From assembly GCA_934296355.1 (NCBI GenBank), contig CAKRAY010000100.1, forward strand, positions 1 to 5,683: a DNA stretch of 5,683 nt, in the 5' to 3' direction. The position numbers and the translations under genes were made by a program. Each line of letters opens with the position of its first letter. Within the stretch, counting starts at the first letter, position 1. Below the pieces are notes generated by a model. The model did not search any database, was not told the DNA's origin, and was given only the letters and a program-made list of their open reading frames with translations. The DNA is from an uncultured Clostridia bacterium (lineage in GTDB: Bacteria; Bacillota; Clostridia; Christensenellales; DTU072). Below, piece by piece: positions 1 through 5,683 of the stretch.

Positions 1-1191
1 GCTCGACCCGAATGTGATGAGGAACATGAACGCGCCCTTTTTGCCGATAAAGCCTAAGTTGCTTCTTTGAATGGTAATACCGTCGGGACTCTTCCATTCG
101 TCGGCGGTTTTTTCTACTTTATTGCTTAAATCCGCAGTAGTACTGCCCGGCTTACTTAAAGAAATTATATCGGTAAACTTTCTCCATCCGGCAACGAATT
201 TTTGCCATCCGGTTTGCGCGTCGGTCTTTTCGGTATATTGTTCGACGATTTTATCGATATCGCTTTGCGTCATGGCAAGTCTGTTTTTTACCCATTTCTT
301 GCCGTCAACATATTTGTTGGCATAGCCGCCTACATCGTTACAAAGAATAATTTCGTAATCGAGGAAAGGTTCTATTCTTTCCGTGTCTTCGTTATAAATA
401 TAGGAAACTTGACTTTTATCAATCGCTTCGCCGTTGGAATCCACTTCTACTCTTATGTATTGTCCGAATTCGTCGGTAAGTTTGTTTCCGTCCTTGTCGC
501 AAAGCACGGGTATAGGCAAAAGGTTGCCGTGTTTGCTGTGTTTCATACATAAAACGCAAGACGTAAGCAATTTCGTCGCATTGTCGTCGTCCCATACGTC
601 TTTCGACTCGCCGCCTTCGTCTTCGTCTTCAAACATATCGAGAAACGTATTAATGTTAATATCGTCTTCGTTTCTGGCAATTAAACTATTATAATCGATT
701 AACATAGAAAACGCCGCTTCTACTTCGACTTTTTCCGCTTCGGTATATTCGGAATAATCGGTATGTCCCGTTTCCTTAAAAGAAACTCGTTCCAAAGCGT
801 TCATAAAAGGAATTAAAACATTATTAAATAATTCTTCGCTATCCTTAACGGGTATGTCTTTGAAATTAAAACCTATCTTAGAACCGCCTTCATATTTGCC
901 GTTCCATGCGGTTTTTATATCGACAGTCGAAAAACCGTCTTTCATTTCGAAAACGGGTATGTATCCGTCGTGATAAACCAAACTTTCGAAGTCGATGTCG
1001 ATATCTCCGAACGGATTTTCCATTTCAAGGTGCGTGTACGCAGGTTCGTAATCGAGATAAATACCGTCGTTAATAATGTCCGCCATGAGCCCCGGCAAAT
1101 ACAATTCCGCCATTGCTCCGCACGCTAACAACAGTACGACTACGATTAAAACTTTTACCTGTGGTTTCAGATTCTTTAAAAGTTTTGCCAT
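1..1191 (-). CDS. ABC exporter (permease-ATPase type), N-terminal part, with giant extracytoplasmic loop 1; runs off the window
   Basis: Partial gene: 397 codons are visible, open from the ATG at 1191 to base 1, with the 3' end outside the window. A good ribosome site (AAGGAAGA, 1201-1194) fixes the start. Residues 1-44 match the start of fused permease-ATPase exporters (MdlB/MsbA-like): a basic N-terminus (MAKLLKNLKPQVK), TM1 at about 12-32, then the typical ELYLPGLMADIINDGI at 29-44. In the family, TM2 follows after a short loop. Here residues 45-377 are an extra soluble region, predicted outside the membrane, and TM2 appears to begin at about 378 (NLGFIGKKGAFMFLITFGSS). The insert has an acidic stretch (185-203) and a C-x2-C-x2-H-x2-H cluster (Cys212, Cys215, His218, His221) with Cys231 close by. 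The remaining TM helices and nucleotide-binding domain would lie beyond base 1 and cannot be seen. The gene follows the HTH-cupin regulator by 44 bp with no terminator between them, so co-transcription is likely. The substrate is unknown. Confidence 0.78.
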   Translation of the reverse strand, partial: MAKLLKNLKPQVKVLIVVVLLLACGAMAELYLPGLMADIINDGIYLDYEPAYTHLEMENPFGDIDIDFESLVYHDGYIPVFEMKDGFSTVDIKTAWNGKYEGGSKIGFNFKDIPVKDSEELFNNVLIPFMNALERVSFKETGHTDYSEYTEAEKVEVEAAFSMLIDYNSLIARNEDDININTFLDMFEDEDEGGESKDVWDDDNATKLLTSCVLCMKHSKHGNLLPIPVLCDKDGNKLTDEFGQYIRVEVDSNGEAIDKSQVSYIYNEDTERIEPFLDYEIILCNDVGGYANKYVDGKKWVKNRLAMTQSDIDKIVEQYTEKTDAQTGWQKFVAGWRKFTDIISLSKPGSTTADLSNKVEKTADEWKSPDGITIQRSNLGFIGKKGAFMFLITFGSS

Positions 1192-1235
1192 TTTCTTCCT
1201 TATTGTCTGATGACTTAATATGATTTTTTTACTAC

Positions 1236-1808
1236 TTAATTATTGTTTTCTTTAACAACGATTGCGAGAAAGGCGCATCCGGCTTCAGTGGTGGCAACCA
1301 TTCCGTGCGGACTGGAAGAATCGAACATTATACTATCACCTTCATTTAAGTATACTATCTTGTCGTGAATCATATACTTCAAGCCACCTTCCAAAACATA
1401 ATCGAATTCTTGTCCGTCATGCGTGTTCGTCGTAATCGGCTTATCCAAAGCGGCGGCGTCGTAAGGTACTTTAACGTATAACGGCGTAATATGCGAATTA
1501 TGAAATTTACTTGCTAAATGTAAATATTCGAAATCTTTTCTTCTATCCACTCTAAGCCCGCAACCTTTTCGTTCAACCGCAAAAGCATGCAACCTCGAAA
1601 TATCGTCGCCCGTCAACAACTCCGCAATGGTTATGCCGAATATATCGGCGCACCTATTAAGAAAACTGAAAGTAAAATCGACGTTGCCCGATTCAAGCGA
1701 AAGATAATCTTTTTCGTTCATGCCGCAAAGATTACACATTTCGGATACCGTAAGTTCGAGGTCTTCTCTTATGCATTTGATTCTTTCGGCGATTGCTTTT
1801 TGATCCAT
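1236..1808 (-). CDS. XRE-family transcriptional regulator with C-terminal cupin domain
   Basis: Encodes 190 residues. An AGGAGA ribosome site at 1818-1813 lies just ahead of the ATG at 1808, and the gene ends in TAA. Residues 6-67 form an XRE/Cro-type helix-turn-helix (IAERIKCIRED, then the LTVSEMCNLCGM helix pair, then the SLESGN turn, then FLNRCADIFGITIAELL). A linker leads to a small beta-barrel cupin at about 108-185. Its motif 1 reads THDGQEFDYVLEG with His130 and Glu134, and motif 2 reads GDSIMFDSSSPHG with His168. These are possible metal or ligand contacts, but the usual HxH pair of motif 1 is reduced to one His. The size and order fit the HTH-cupin family (PuuR/SutR-like), whose cupin is thought to sense a small molecule and modulate DNA binding. 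The ABC exporter gene lies 44 bp downstream in the same direction, so its product is a plausible regulator of its own operon. The effector is unknown. In other clostridia similar proteins often neighbour an AMP-binding acyl-CoA synthetase gene (from memory); none is seen here. Confidence 0.88.
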   Translation of the reverse strand: MDQKAIAERIKCIREDLELTVSEMCNLCGMNEKDYLSLESGNVDFTFSFLNRCADIFGITIAELLTGDDISRLHAFAVERKGCGLRVDRRKDFEYLHLASKFHNSHITPLYVKVPYDAAALDKPITTNTHDGQEFDYVLEGGLKYMIHDKIVYLNEGDSIMFDSSSPHGMVATTEAGCAFLAIVVKENNN

Positions 1809-1838
1809 CTATTCTCCTAAAAAGGGCATAATTCCACT

Positions 1839-1856
1839 TATTATTAAATTATAATA
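1839..1856. repeat. AT-rich imperfect palindrome over the -10 of the regulator promoter
   Basis: The arms TATTAT (1839-1844) and ATAATA (1851-1856) are inverted around a 6-bp centre that is itself partly symmetric. The element covers the whole -10 box and reaches the likely transcription start. The position would suit autorepression by the HTH-cupin protein encoded just downstream. The region is almost pure A+T, so such symmetry can arise by chance, and no second copy was found in the window. Confidence 0.25.
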
Positions 1857-1876
1857 TATATATAAAAAAAAATCAA
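1848..1876 (-). promoter_or_regulatory. Sigma-A-type promoter of the regulator/ABC exporter unit
   Basis: On the minus strand, TTGATT (1876-1871) is followed by a 17-bp spacer and a perfect TATAAT (1853-1848). The spacer is a T-tract running into alternating TA, which should be highly flexible or curved. The start of transcription is expected near 1841, giving a leader of about 32 nt that contains the AGGAGA ribosome site. No second promoter is evident in the 44-bp gap before the ABC gene, so this is probably the promoter for both genes. Confidence 0.8.
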
Positions 1877-1902
1877 TATGTTTTATCGCTAAAAAATACA
1901 CT

Positions 1903-1936
1903 AAAAAAGGCTTTCGTTCTAACGAAAGCCTTTTTT
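1903..1936 (-). terminator. Rho-independent terminator of the lipoprotein gene
   Basis: A perfect 16-bp inverted repeat (1903-1918 and 1921-1936) has a 2-bp centre. The core is GGCTTTCG/CGAAAGCC, flanked by six A on one side and six T on the other. It starts 17 bp after the stop codon of the lipoprotein gene, and on the minus strand the hairpin runs into TTTTTT. Its symmetry would let it work in either direction, but no plus-strand gene ends here. It separates the lipoprotein transcript from the regulator promoter at 1876-1848. Confidence 0.93.
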
Positions 1937-1953
1937 ACTAATTGTCTCTCTTC

Positions 1954-4536
1954 TTAACTTGCAACTTTTTCTATATCGTAGCCGGCATAAACGGTGATAC
2001 TGAAATTAACGTTGTCGTCTTCGGAGAATTCATACTTGCATTCTTCGTCGAGATACCAACCGCTAAACTTATAAGTATATCTGCAAAGGAAAGTTTTGGT
2101 ATTATTAACCGATTCTGTAATTTCGGCAGGGTCAAGCGCTTTTAACGAAGAACCGTCTTTAAGACCCGTCCAAGTGTTGAAATCATCTCCTTCGGTACCG
2201 ATTCCGTCGATAAACGTTTTTCCGGAAGAAATACCGAATTTTTTCTCTTCTTTCCACTTAGGCAAGTTAGGACTTGCGCTGCCGGTATTCGCGCCCAAAG
2301 CCGTTCTGAGCGCCACGAGAGTACCGTGATATCCGGTCGTCCAGTTCCATTTTTTAGTAGTAGCCGCCATGTCTTCGCTCGTCATTTCCAATTGATAGGT
2401 AACTACGCCCTTAGTTTCGTCGAAAATCTTGAACGTGATGTTCGATTGTCCCGCAATGTGATAAAGTACCTTTTCATAATCCGAAGCAAACAATGACGTC
2501 TTGTGGTTGGTGTCATATTCTTTCGTAGCAGCGGTTCCGTCTTTGTTTTCTATGTGTTGACAATTATCTTTGTTTTGACTTTCGTCGCCTACGGGCGTTC
2601 CGCAACAACTCCATTTACGCGCGATAACCAATTCTTCAAGTCTTTCGACTCTCTTCTTCCATTTAGTATTCTTATCGTTAATTTGGTCGTAATCGTAATC
2701 TCTCGCTTTTTCTAACTCTTCTCTTATAGCCGACCAACTTTGATTCTTCGCGTCATCCGCTTTTCTTTTTACTTCGGTAGTTCTCCATGAACTCTCCGCT
2801 TGAGTGTAGAGCACACCGGTTTTACCGATAGCGTAATCGTTTTCTTCGTTTGCGGCGATAGCCGAAGGAATTGTGGTAATTTCGTTACCTTCTTTTACTT
2901 TCGCTTCGATATAAACGATATCTTTAATATTGTTATCCATGTTTTTAACCATGCTTGCGCTATACGCGTATACATTATAGTAAAGCGCGCCGTCAAGTTC
3001 GAATTTTTTCATATATTTCAATAGGTATATAACGATATCGAGTTGTTGCTTTTCGTAATAGAACTTACCTTTGTTCTTAGTCTCGCTGTTACCGCTCTTG
3101 TTGCCGTTTTGATACTCCGTATTAACGGCATTATAATCTTTCATTCTTTGTTCGCTGCTTGCGTAGGACCAAACCCAGTCGCTGAGAGCGAGTTGACCTT
3201 TAAGACCGTCTTGTTGAATGGCCTTAATCATCTCATCGGTATAGGTCGTGCCGGGATCATTGAGGTTTTTGCTCCTACGAACGTCGCTCGATTTATAAAC
3301 CGCGCTGTCTTTATTCTCGATTATCGATTGAAAACCGAAGTGCGCCTTATAGAACTTTTGATAGAAAGTTTCGTCATAACGATATGCGTTAATATAATTG
3401 TTTCTTTGAATGGAAACATAATCTAACCACTCGGCTTCTTCGAACGTTTCCATCTTTTCATATTTTAATTGCTTAGCGTAAGTATCTTCGTCTTTAAGGG
3501 ACTTTTCATAGTATCTCTTATTGTAGTCATAATAGTAACCGTATAAGGTAACGCACTTGGAAAGTCCGCTATTGTTGGTTTGTCTGCCGTAGTATTCGTC
3601 GAAAGCGAGCAAATACGATAAGGTTTCGTAGTCGCCTAAACCGTTAAACGGATCTTCGCCGTCTTTAGTAACGTACATACAATATTTAGCGAAGTCGCCG
3701 TAAGAACCGTCGGCAGCCAATGCTCCGGAAGTTTGACCGTTAGACTTGCTTTCTACGATTTCTACCGCATAATCGAGCATGTGAGTAACCAATCTCGCCG
3801 CAGTTGCTCCCTCCAATTTAACGTCTTCGTAAATCTTCTTTAACATACTGCGATAATGCCAAGCAACGTTGTCGTCGGCAAGGTCTTTTTTATCTTGGTT
3901 ACCGGTTATCGACTTATCGGAAGCATAGTCTTTCAATTTTTCATACAATTCTATATCGTCGAAAAGCGACCAGCCCGCATTTAGGTCTTTATTGTCGGAA
4001 TTCTTTACTTCACGCCAAGATTTACTCGTAAGAGAACCGCTCCAGCTGCCGCCATCTTCTTTTTTCATAAATTCTTCTACGTTGGGATTAACGCCCTTTG
4101 CGCCTGACATATACCCTACGGTTCTTTCCATTTCATCATAATTCAAAGCCGCTTTACCCATTCTCGCCATTATTTCTTCGGGAGTGGACATAGCAAAAAT
4201 CTTGACGAATGAAGATTTATTAGTGCCGTTTTGTACGTCCAGCTTTTTCTGTTCTATACGTTCTTGCAATGCGGCAACCTGAGACGAAGCGTCTTTGTTC
4301 GCATATTTACCGTCGGAAAATTGTACGGGATTGGGATTAAAGTCCGCCGCTCTAGCGCCGTAATCGGTCAAGTTGCTAATCTTCTTAATATCGGTCGGCG
4401 TTTGTTCTTTGGTATTCTTTTTCTCGTCTTTATCGCCGGGTTTTGTAGTACCGCCGCCGCCAAAGTTACATGCGACAAGAGATAACGCAAAGAAACAACA
4501 TACAGCTATCAAAATAATTCTTTTGAAAGTCTTCAT
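1954..4536 (-). CDS. Large secreted lipoprotein of unknown function with a C-terminal Listeria-Bacteroides-repeat-like end
   Basis: Encodes 860 residues. The N-terminus is a clear lipoprotein signal: MKTFKR, a hydrophobic core at 7-20, and lipobox LVAC with the lipidated Cys at residue 23. A GGGG and a charged Thr/Lys/Pro/Asp tether follow (about 26-48), so the protein should be anchored to the outer face of the membrane. The rest is soluble and unusually rich in Tyr, Asp, Lys and Asn, with no further membrane segment. Helical, possibly coiled-coil stretches occur near 83-102 and 600-640. A Cys/His group lies at 642-661 (WSCCG, then a Cys at 659 and a His at 661). The last 45 residues contain YTYKFSGWYLDEECKYEF followed by ITVYAGYD. 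This resembles one unit of the Listeria-Bacteroides (InlB B-type, Flg_new) repeat seen in surface proteins. I do not recognise the main body. The gene has its own promoter and terminator and so appears monocistronic. A solute-binding role is possible, but no known binding-protein fold was evident. Confidence 0.85.
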   Translation of the reverse strand: MKTFKRIILIAVCCFFALSLVACNFGGGGTTKPGDKDEKKNTKEQTPTDIKKISNLTDYGARAADFNPNPVQFSDGKYANKDASSQVAALQERIEQKKLDVQNGTNKSSFVKIFAMSTPEEIMARMGKAALNYDEMERTVGYMSGAKGVNPNVEEFMKKEDGGSWSGSLTSKSWREVKNSDNKDLNAGWSLFDDIELYEKLKDYASDKSITGNQDKKDLADDNVAWHYRSMLKKIYEDVKLEGATAARLVTHMLDYAVEIVESKSNGQTSGALAADGSYGDFAKYCMYVTKDGEDPFNGLGDYETLSYLLAFDEYYGRQTNNSGLSKCVTLYGYYYDYNKRYYEKSLKDEDTYAKQLKYEKMETFEEAEWLDYVSIQRNNYINAYRYDETFYQKFYKAHFGFQSIIENKDSAVYKSSDVRRSKNLNDPGTTYTDEMIKAIQQDGLKGQLALSDWVWSYASSEQRMKDYNAVNTEYQNGNKSGNSETKNKGKFYYEKQQLDIVIYLLKYMKKFELDGALYYNVYAYSASMVKNMDNNIKDIVYIEAKVKEGNEITTIPSAIAANEENDYAIGKTGVLYTQAESSWRTTEVKRKADDAKNQSWSAIREELEKARDYDYDQINDKNTKWKKRVERLEELVIARKWSCCGTPVGDESQNKDNCQHIENKDGTAATKEYDTNHKTSLFASDYEKVLYHIAGQSNITFKIFDETKGVVTYQLEMTSEDMAATTKKWNWTTGYHGTLVALRTALGANTGSASPNLPKWKEEKKFGISSGKTFIDGIGTEGDDFNTWTGLKDGSSLKALDPAEITESVNNTKTFLCRYTYKFSGWYLDEECKYEFSEDDNVNFSITVYAGYDIEKVAS

Positions 4537-4540
4537 ATCT

Positions 4541-4546
4541 ATCTCC
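4541..4546 (-). promoter_or_regulatory. Ribosome binding site that sets the lipoprotein start
   Basis: GGAGAT on the minus strand has its GGAG six bases before the ATG at 4536-4534. An in-frame TTG at 4548-4546 overlaps this site and would add four residues (encoding GAG-ATA-GAT). It has no ribosome site of its own at proper spacing, so the ATG that begins MKTFKR is preferred. That choice also gives a standard signal peptide start. Confidence 0.85.
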
Positions 4547-4558
4547 AAATTTTTTTTT

Positions 4559-4577
4559 GTACATAATAGTACATAAT
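4559..4577. repeat. Tandem 9-bp direct repeat at the lipoprotein transcription start
   Basis: GTACATAAT occurs twice (4559-4567 and 4569-4577), separated by one A, so the copies are 10 bp apart, about one helical turn. They lie directly downstream of the -10 box and over the predicted start of transcription. This is a suitable place for a repressor to bind two adjacent sites on one face of the DNA. An operator role is inference. A chance duplication in AT-rich leader DNA is the alternative. Confidence 0.6.
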
Positions 4578-4578
4578 G

Positions 4579-4607
4579 ATTTTACCAAAGATTGCCCTTA
4601 TTGTCAA
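4579..4607 (-). promoter_or_regulatory. Strong sigma-A-type promoter of the lipoprotein gene
   Basis: On the minus strand, a consensus TTGACA (4607-4602) is followed by 17 bp and TAAAAT (4584-4579), one mismatch from the consensus -10. Transcription should begin near 4572, giving a leader of about 36 nt. The promoter lies just after the hydrogenase terminator, so the lipoprotein should be transcribed independently and at a high basal level unless repressed. Confidence 0.88.
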
Positions 4608-4633
4608 TACCAATCCAAGTAAAATATAGTTAA

Positions 4634-4661
4634 AGAACGCTCGAATAAACTCGAACGTTCT
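4634..4661 (-). terminator. Rho-independent terminator of the hydrogenase gene
   Basis: An 11-bp stem (AGAACGTTCGA pairing with TCGAGCGTTCT on the minus strand, one G-U pair) has a 6-nt loop and begins 32 bases after the hydrogenase stop codon. The T-run after the stem is broken (TTAACTATATTTT), so termination may be incomplete. The position between a stop codon and a fresh promoter supports the call. Confidence 0.75.
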
Positions 4662-4693
4662 CCGTTAATTTAATTATTTGCTATAAGCCCAAA

Positions 4694-5683
4694 TCAGTGT
4701 CTGTTTCTCTTTACGTAAGAAGTATGCAAGTATTCGTGAGCCAAGTGACTGTTGGGTTTGCCTAAGAAATTATCATAAATCTCCTTAACAACCGGGTTTT
4801 CGTGGCTTTTTCTTACCTTCATAGATTCCTCGATAGAGTACATGCCGTCGATTCTCGCTTGCTTGTAGTTGAAATTGTTCCTGATTTCCGCGGATTTAAT
4901 CGGTTGTCCGCCGCCGTTTACGCAACCGCCGGGACAAGACATGATTTCCACGAAGTGGTAAGGACAGTTACCCGCCTTAATCATATCGCAAATCACTTTG
5001 GCGTTAGCGAGACTGCTTGCGACCGCAACCTTAACTTCGATACCGGCAATATTATAGGTAGCCTCTTTTATTCCTTTCAAGCCTCTGACTTCTTCGAATT
5101 TGATTTCGTCGTAACTTTTGCCTTCGAGAACTTCTCTTACGGTACGAAGGGCCGCTTCCATAACGCCGCCGGTAACGCCGAAGATAAGTCCAGCGCCGGT
5201 TGAAATTCCGAGAGGAGCATCGAATTCCTCGTTTTCGAGTTCGTTGAACATAATGCCTTCTCTCTTAATCAAACGCGCCAATTCTCTCGTGGTAAGAACA
5301 GCGTCGATATCGGGAACGCCCGCGGCGTTTTCGTTAGCTCTCAATTTTTCGAACTTTTTAGCGGTACAAGGCATAACGCTTACGACGTATATGTCTTTGG
5401 GGTCTATACCGTTCTTTTGCGCATAATAAGTTTTTACCATGGCGCCGAACATTTGTTGCGGGGATTTGCAAGTGCTGAGATTGGGAATAAGTTCGGGATA
5501 GTTATGCTCGACGTATTTAATCCAAGCGGGCGAACAAGAAGTCATCATGGGGAGTACTCCGCCGTTCTTAACTCTGTCGATAAACTCATACCCTTCTTCC
5601 ATAATGGTAAGGTCCGCGCTGAAGTCGACGTCGAATACTTTGTCCGCGCCGGTAGCCCTTATCGCCGCTACCATTTTGCCTTC
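4694..5683 (-). CDS. [FeFe] hydrogenase catalytic subunit, C-terminal part (5' end outside the window)
   Basis: Partial: 329 residues and a TGA stop are visible, with the frame open through base 5683. The Met codon at 5674 is internal, because the conserved H-cluster domain is already under way. Numbering from the first visible residue, motif L1 is TSCSPAW (48-54), L2 is MPCTAKKFE (104-112) and L3 is EIMSCPGGCVNGGGQP (246-261). Cys106, Cys250 and Cys254 match known H-cluster ligands. L1 has Ser in place of one of the two adjacent Cys of the common TSCCP form, a variant I recall from HndD-like and electron-bifurcating enzymes. Residues 265-323 form the small-subunit-like C-terminal region (RKSHENP, then FLGKPNSHLAHEYLHTSY). 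The enzyme reduces protons or oxidises hydrogen in the cytoplasm, usually with ferredoxin and/or NAD(P)H. The N-terminal iron-sulfur domains and partner subunits would lie beyond 5683. A terminator directly follows, so this is the last gene of its operon, as expected for HndD-type loci. Confidence 0.96.
   Translation of the reverse strand, partial: EGKMVAAIRATGADKVFDVDFSADLTIMEEGYEFIDRVKNGGVLPMMTSCSPAWIKYVEHNYPELIPNLSTCKSPQQMFGAMVKTYYAQKNGIDPKDIYVVSVMPCTAKKFEKLRANENAAGVPDIDAVLTTRELARLIKREGIMFNELENEEFDAPLGISTGAGLIFGVTGGVMEAALRTVREVLEGKSYDEIKFEEVRGLKGIKEATYNIAGIEVKVAVASSLANAKVICDMIKAGNCPYHFVEIMSCPGGCVNGGGQPIKSAEIRNNFNYKQARIDGMYSIEESMKVRKSHENPVVKEIYDNFLGKPNSHLAHEYLHTSYVKRNRH

Noticed and set aside
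202..552. Plus-strand open frames opposite the exporter gene
   Set aside because: They lack ribosome sites and lie antisense to a coding frame with clear domain structure. Their composition follows from the minus-strand gene's codon usage.
61..1059. The exporter insert as a separate gene or a frameshifted fusion
   Set aside because: The frame is continuous from the ATG at 1191 through the insert into the TM2-like segment, with no stop codon, no internal ribosome site of note and the expected membrane segments on both sides.
1861..1872. A-rich tract upstream of the regulator gene as a terminator T-tail
   Set aside because: No stem precedes it. It sits exactly in the spacer and -35 region of a well-matched promoter, and a perfect hairpin terminator already lies at 1903-1936.
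3043..3426. Plus-strand open frame of 127 codons inside the lipoprotein gene, with hydrophobic character
   Set aside because: Antisense shadow. The hydrophobicity comes from the complement of Asn/Lys/Asp/Tyr-rich codons, and no promoter or ribosome site was evident.
4537..4548. An upstream in-frame TTG start that would extend the lipoprotein by four residues
   Set aside because: The TTG overlaps the GGAG ribosome site. The ATG at 4536 has correct spacing from that site and begins a standard lipoprotein signal peptide.
4802..5426. Plus-strand open frames opposite the hydrogenase
   Set aside because: The minus strand carries unmistakable H-cluster motifs across the whole region, and the opposite frames show no recognisable protein features.
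5672..5674. Met codon as a start for the hydrogenase
   Set aside because: The frame stays open to the window edge, and the sequence at this point is already inside the conserved catalytic domain. No ribosome site can be placed before it.

Overview
The window comes from a low-GC Gram-positive anaerobe, most likely an uncultivated member of the Clostridia (Firmicutes). The support is indirect: an [FeFe] hydrogenase, a lipoprotein with a Gram-positive style lipobox, purine-rich Shine-Dalgarno sites and two near-consensus vegetative (sigma-A type) promoters with 17-bp spacers. TGA ends the hydrogenase exactly at the family's conserved C-terminus, so the standard code applies and a Mollicutes-type code is unlikely. 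All four genes lie on the minus strand, so transcription runs from high to low coordinates.

Reading in the direction of transcription: (1) 5683-4694 is the C-terminal part of a large [FeFe] hydrogenase with all three H-cluster motifs and the C-terminal small-subunit-like region, closed by a hairpin terminator at 4661-4634. (2) A strong promoter (-35 at 4607-4602, -10 at 4584-4579) with a tandem 9-bp repeat over the likely start site drives a monocistronic gene for an 860-residue secreted lipoprotein of unknown function (4536-1954). It ends at a perfect 16-bp inverted-repeat terminator (1936-1903). (3) A second strong promoter (1876-1848) drives a two-gene unit: an XRE-type helix-turn-helix plus cupin regulator (1808-1236) and, 44 bp downstream, the 5' part of an ABC exporter gene (1191 to beyond base 1).

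The most unusual item is the ABC exporter. Its first transmembrane helix and the following conserved LYLPxLMADIIN-type segment are ordinary. Where the chain should turn quickly into the second helix, about 330 extra residues are inserted on the outer side of the membrane, with an acidic stretch and a Cys/His cluster; the second helix then resumes in the same frame. Together with the neighbouring large lipoprotein, this suggests a cell-surface-oriented locus under control of a ligand-sensing regulator. That functional link is inference. The hydrogenase appears to be an unrelated neighbouring metabolic unit, probably the last gene of its own operon. No tRNA, rRNA, CRISPR array, insertion sequence or phage gene was seen.
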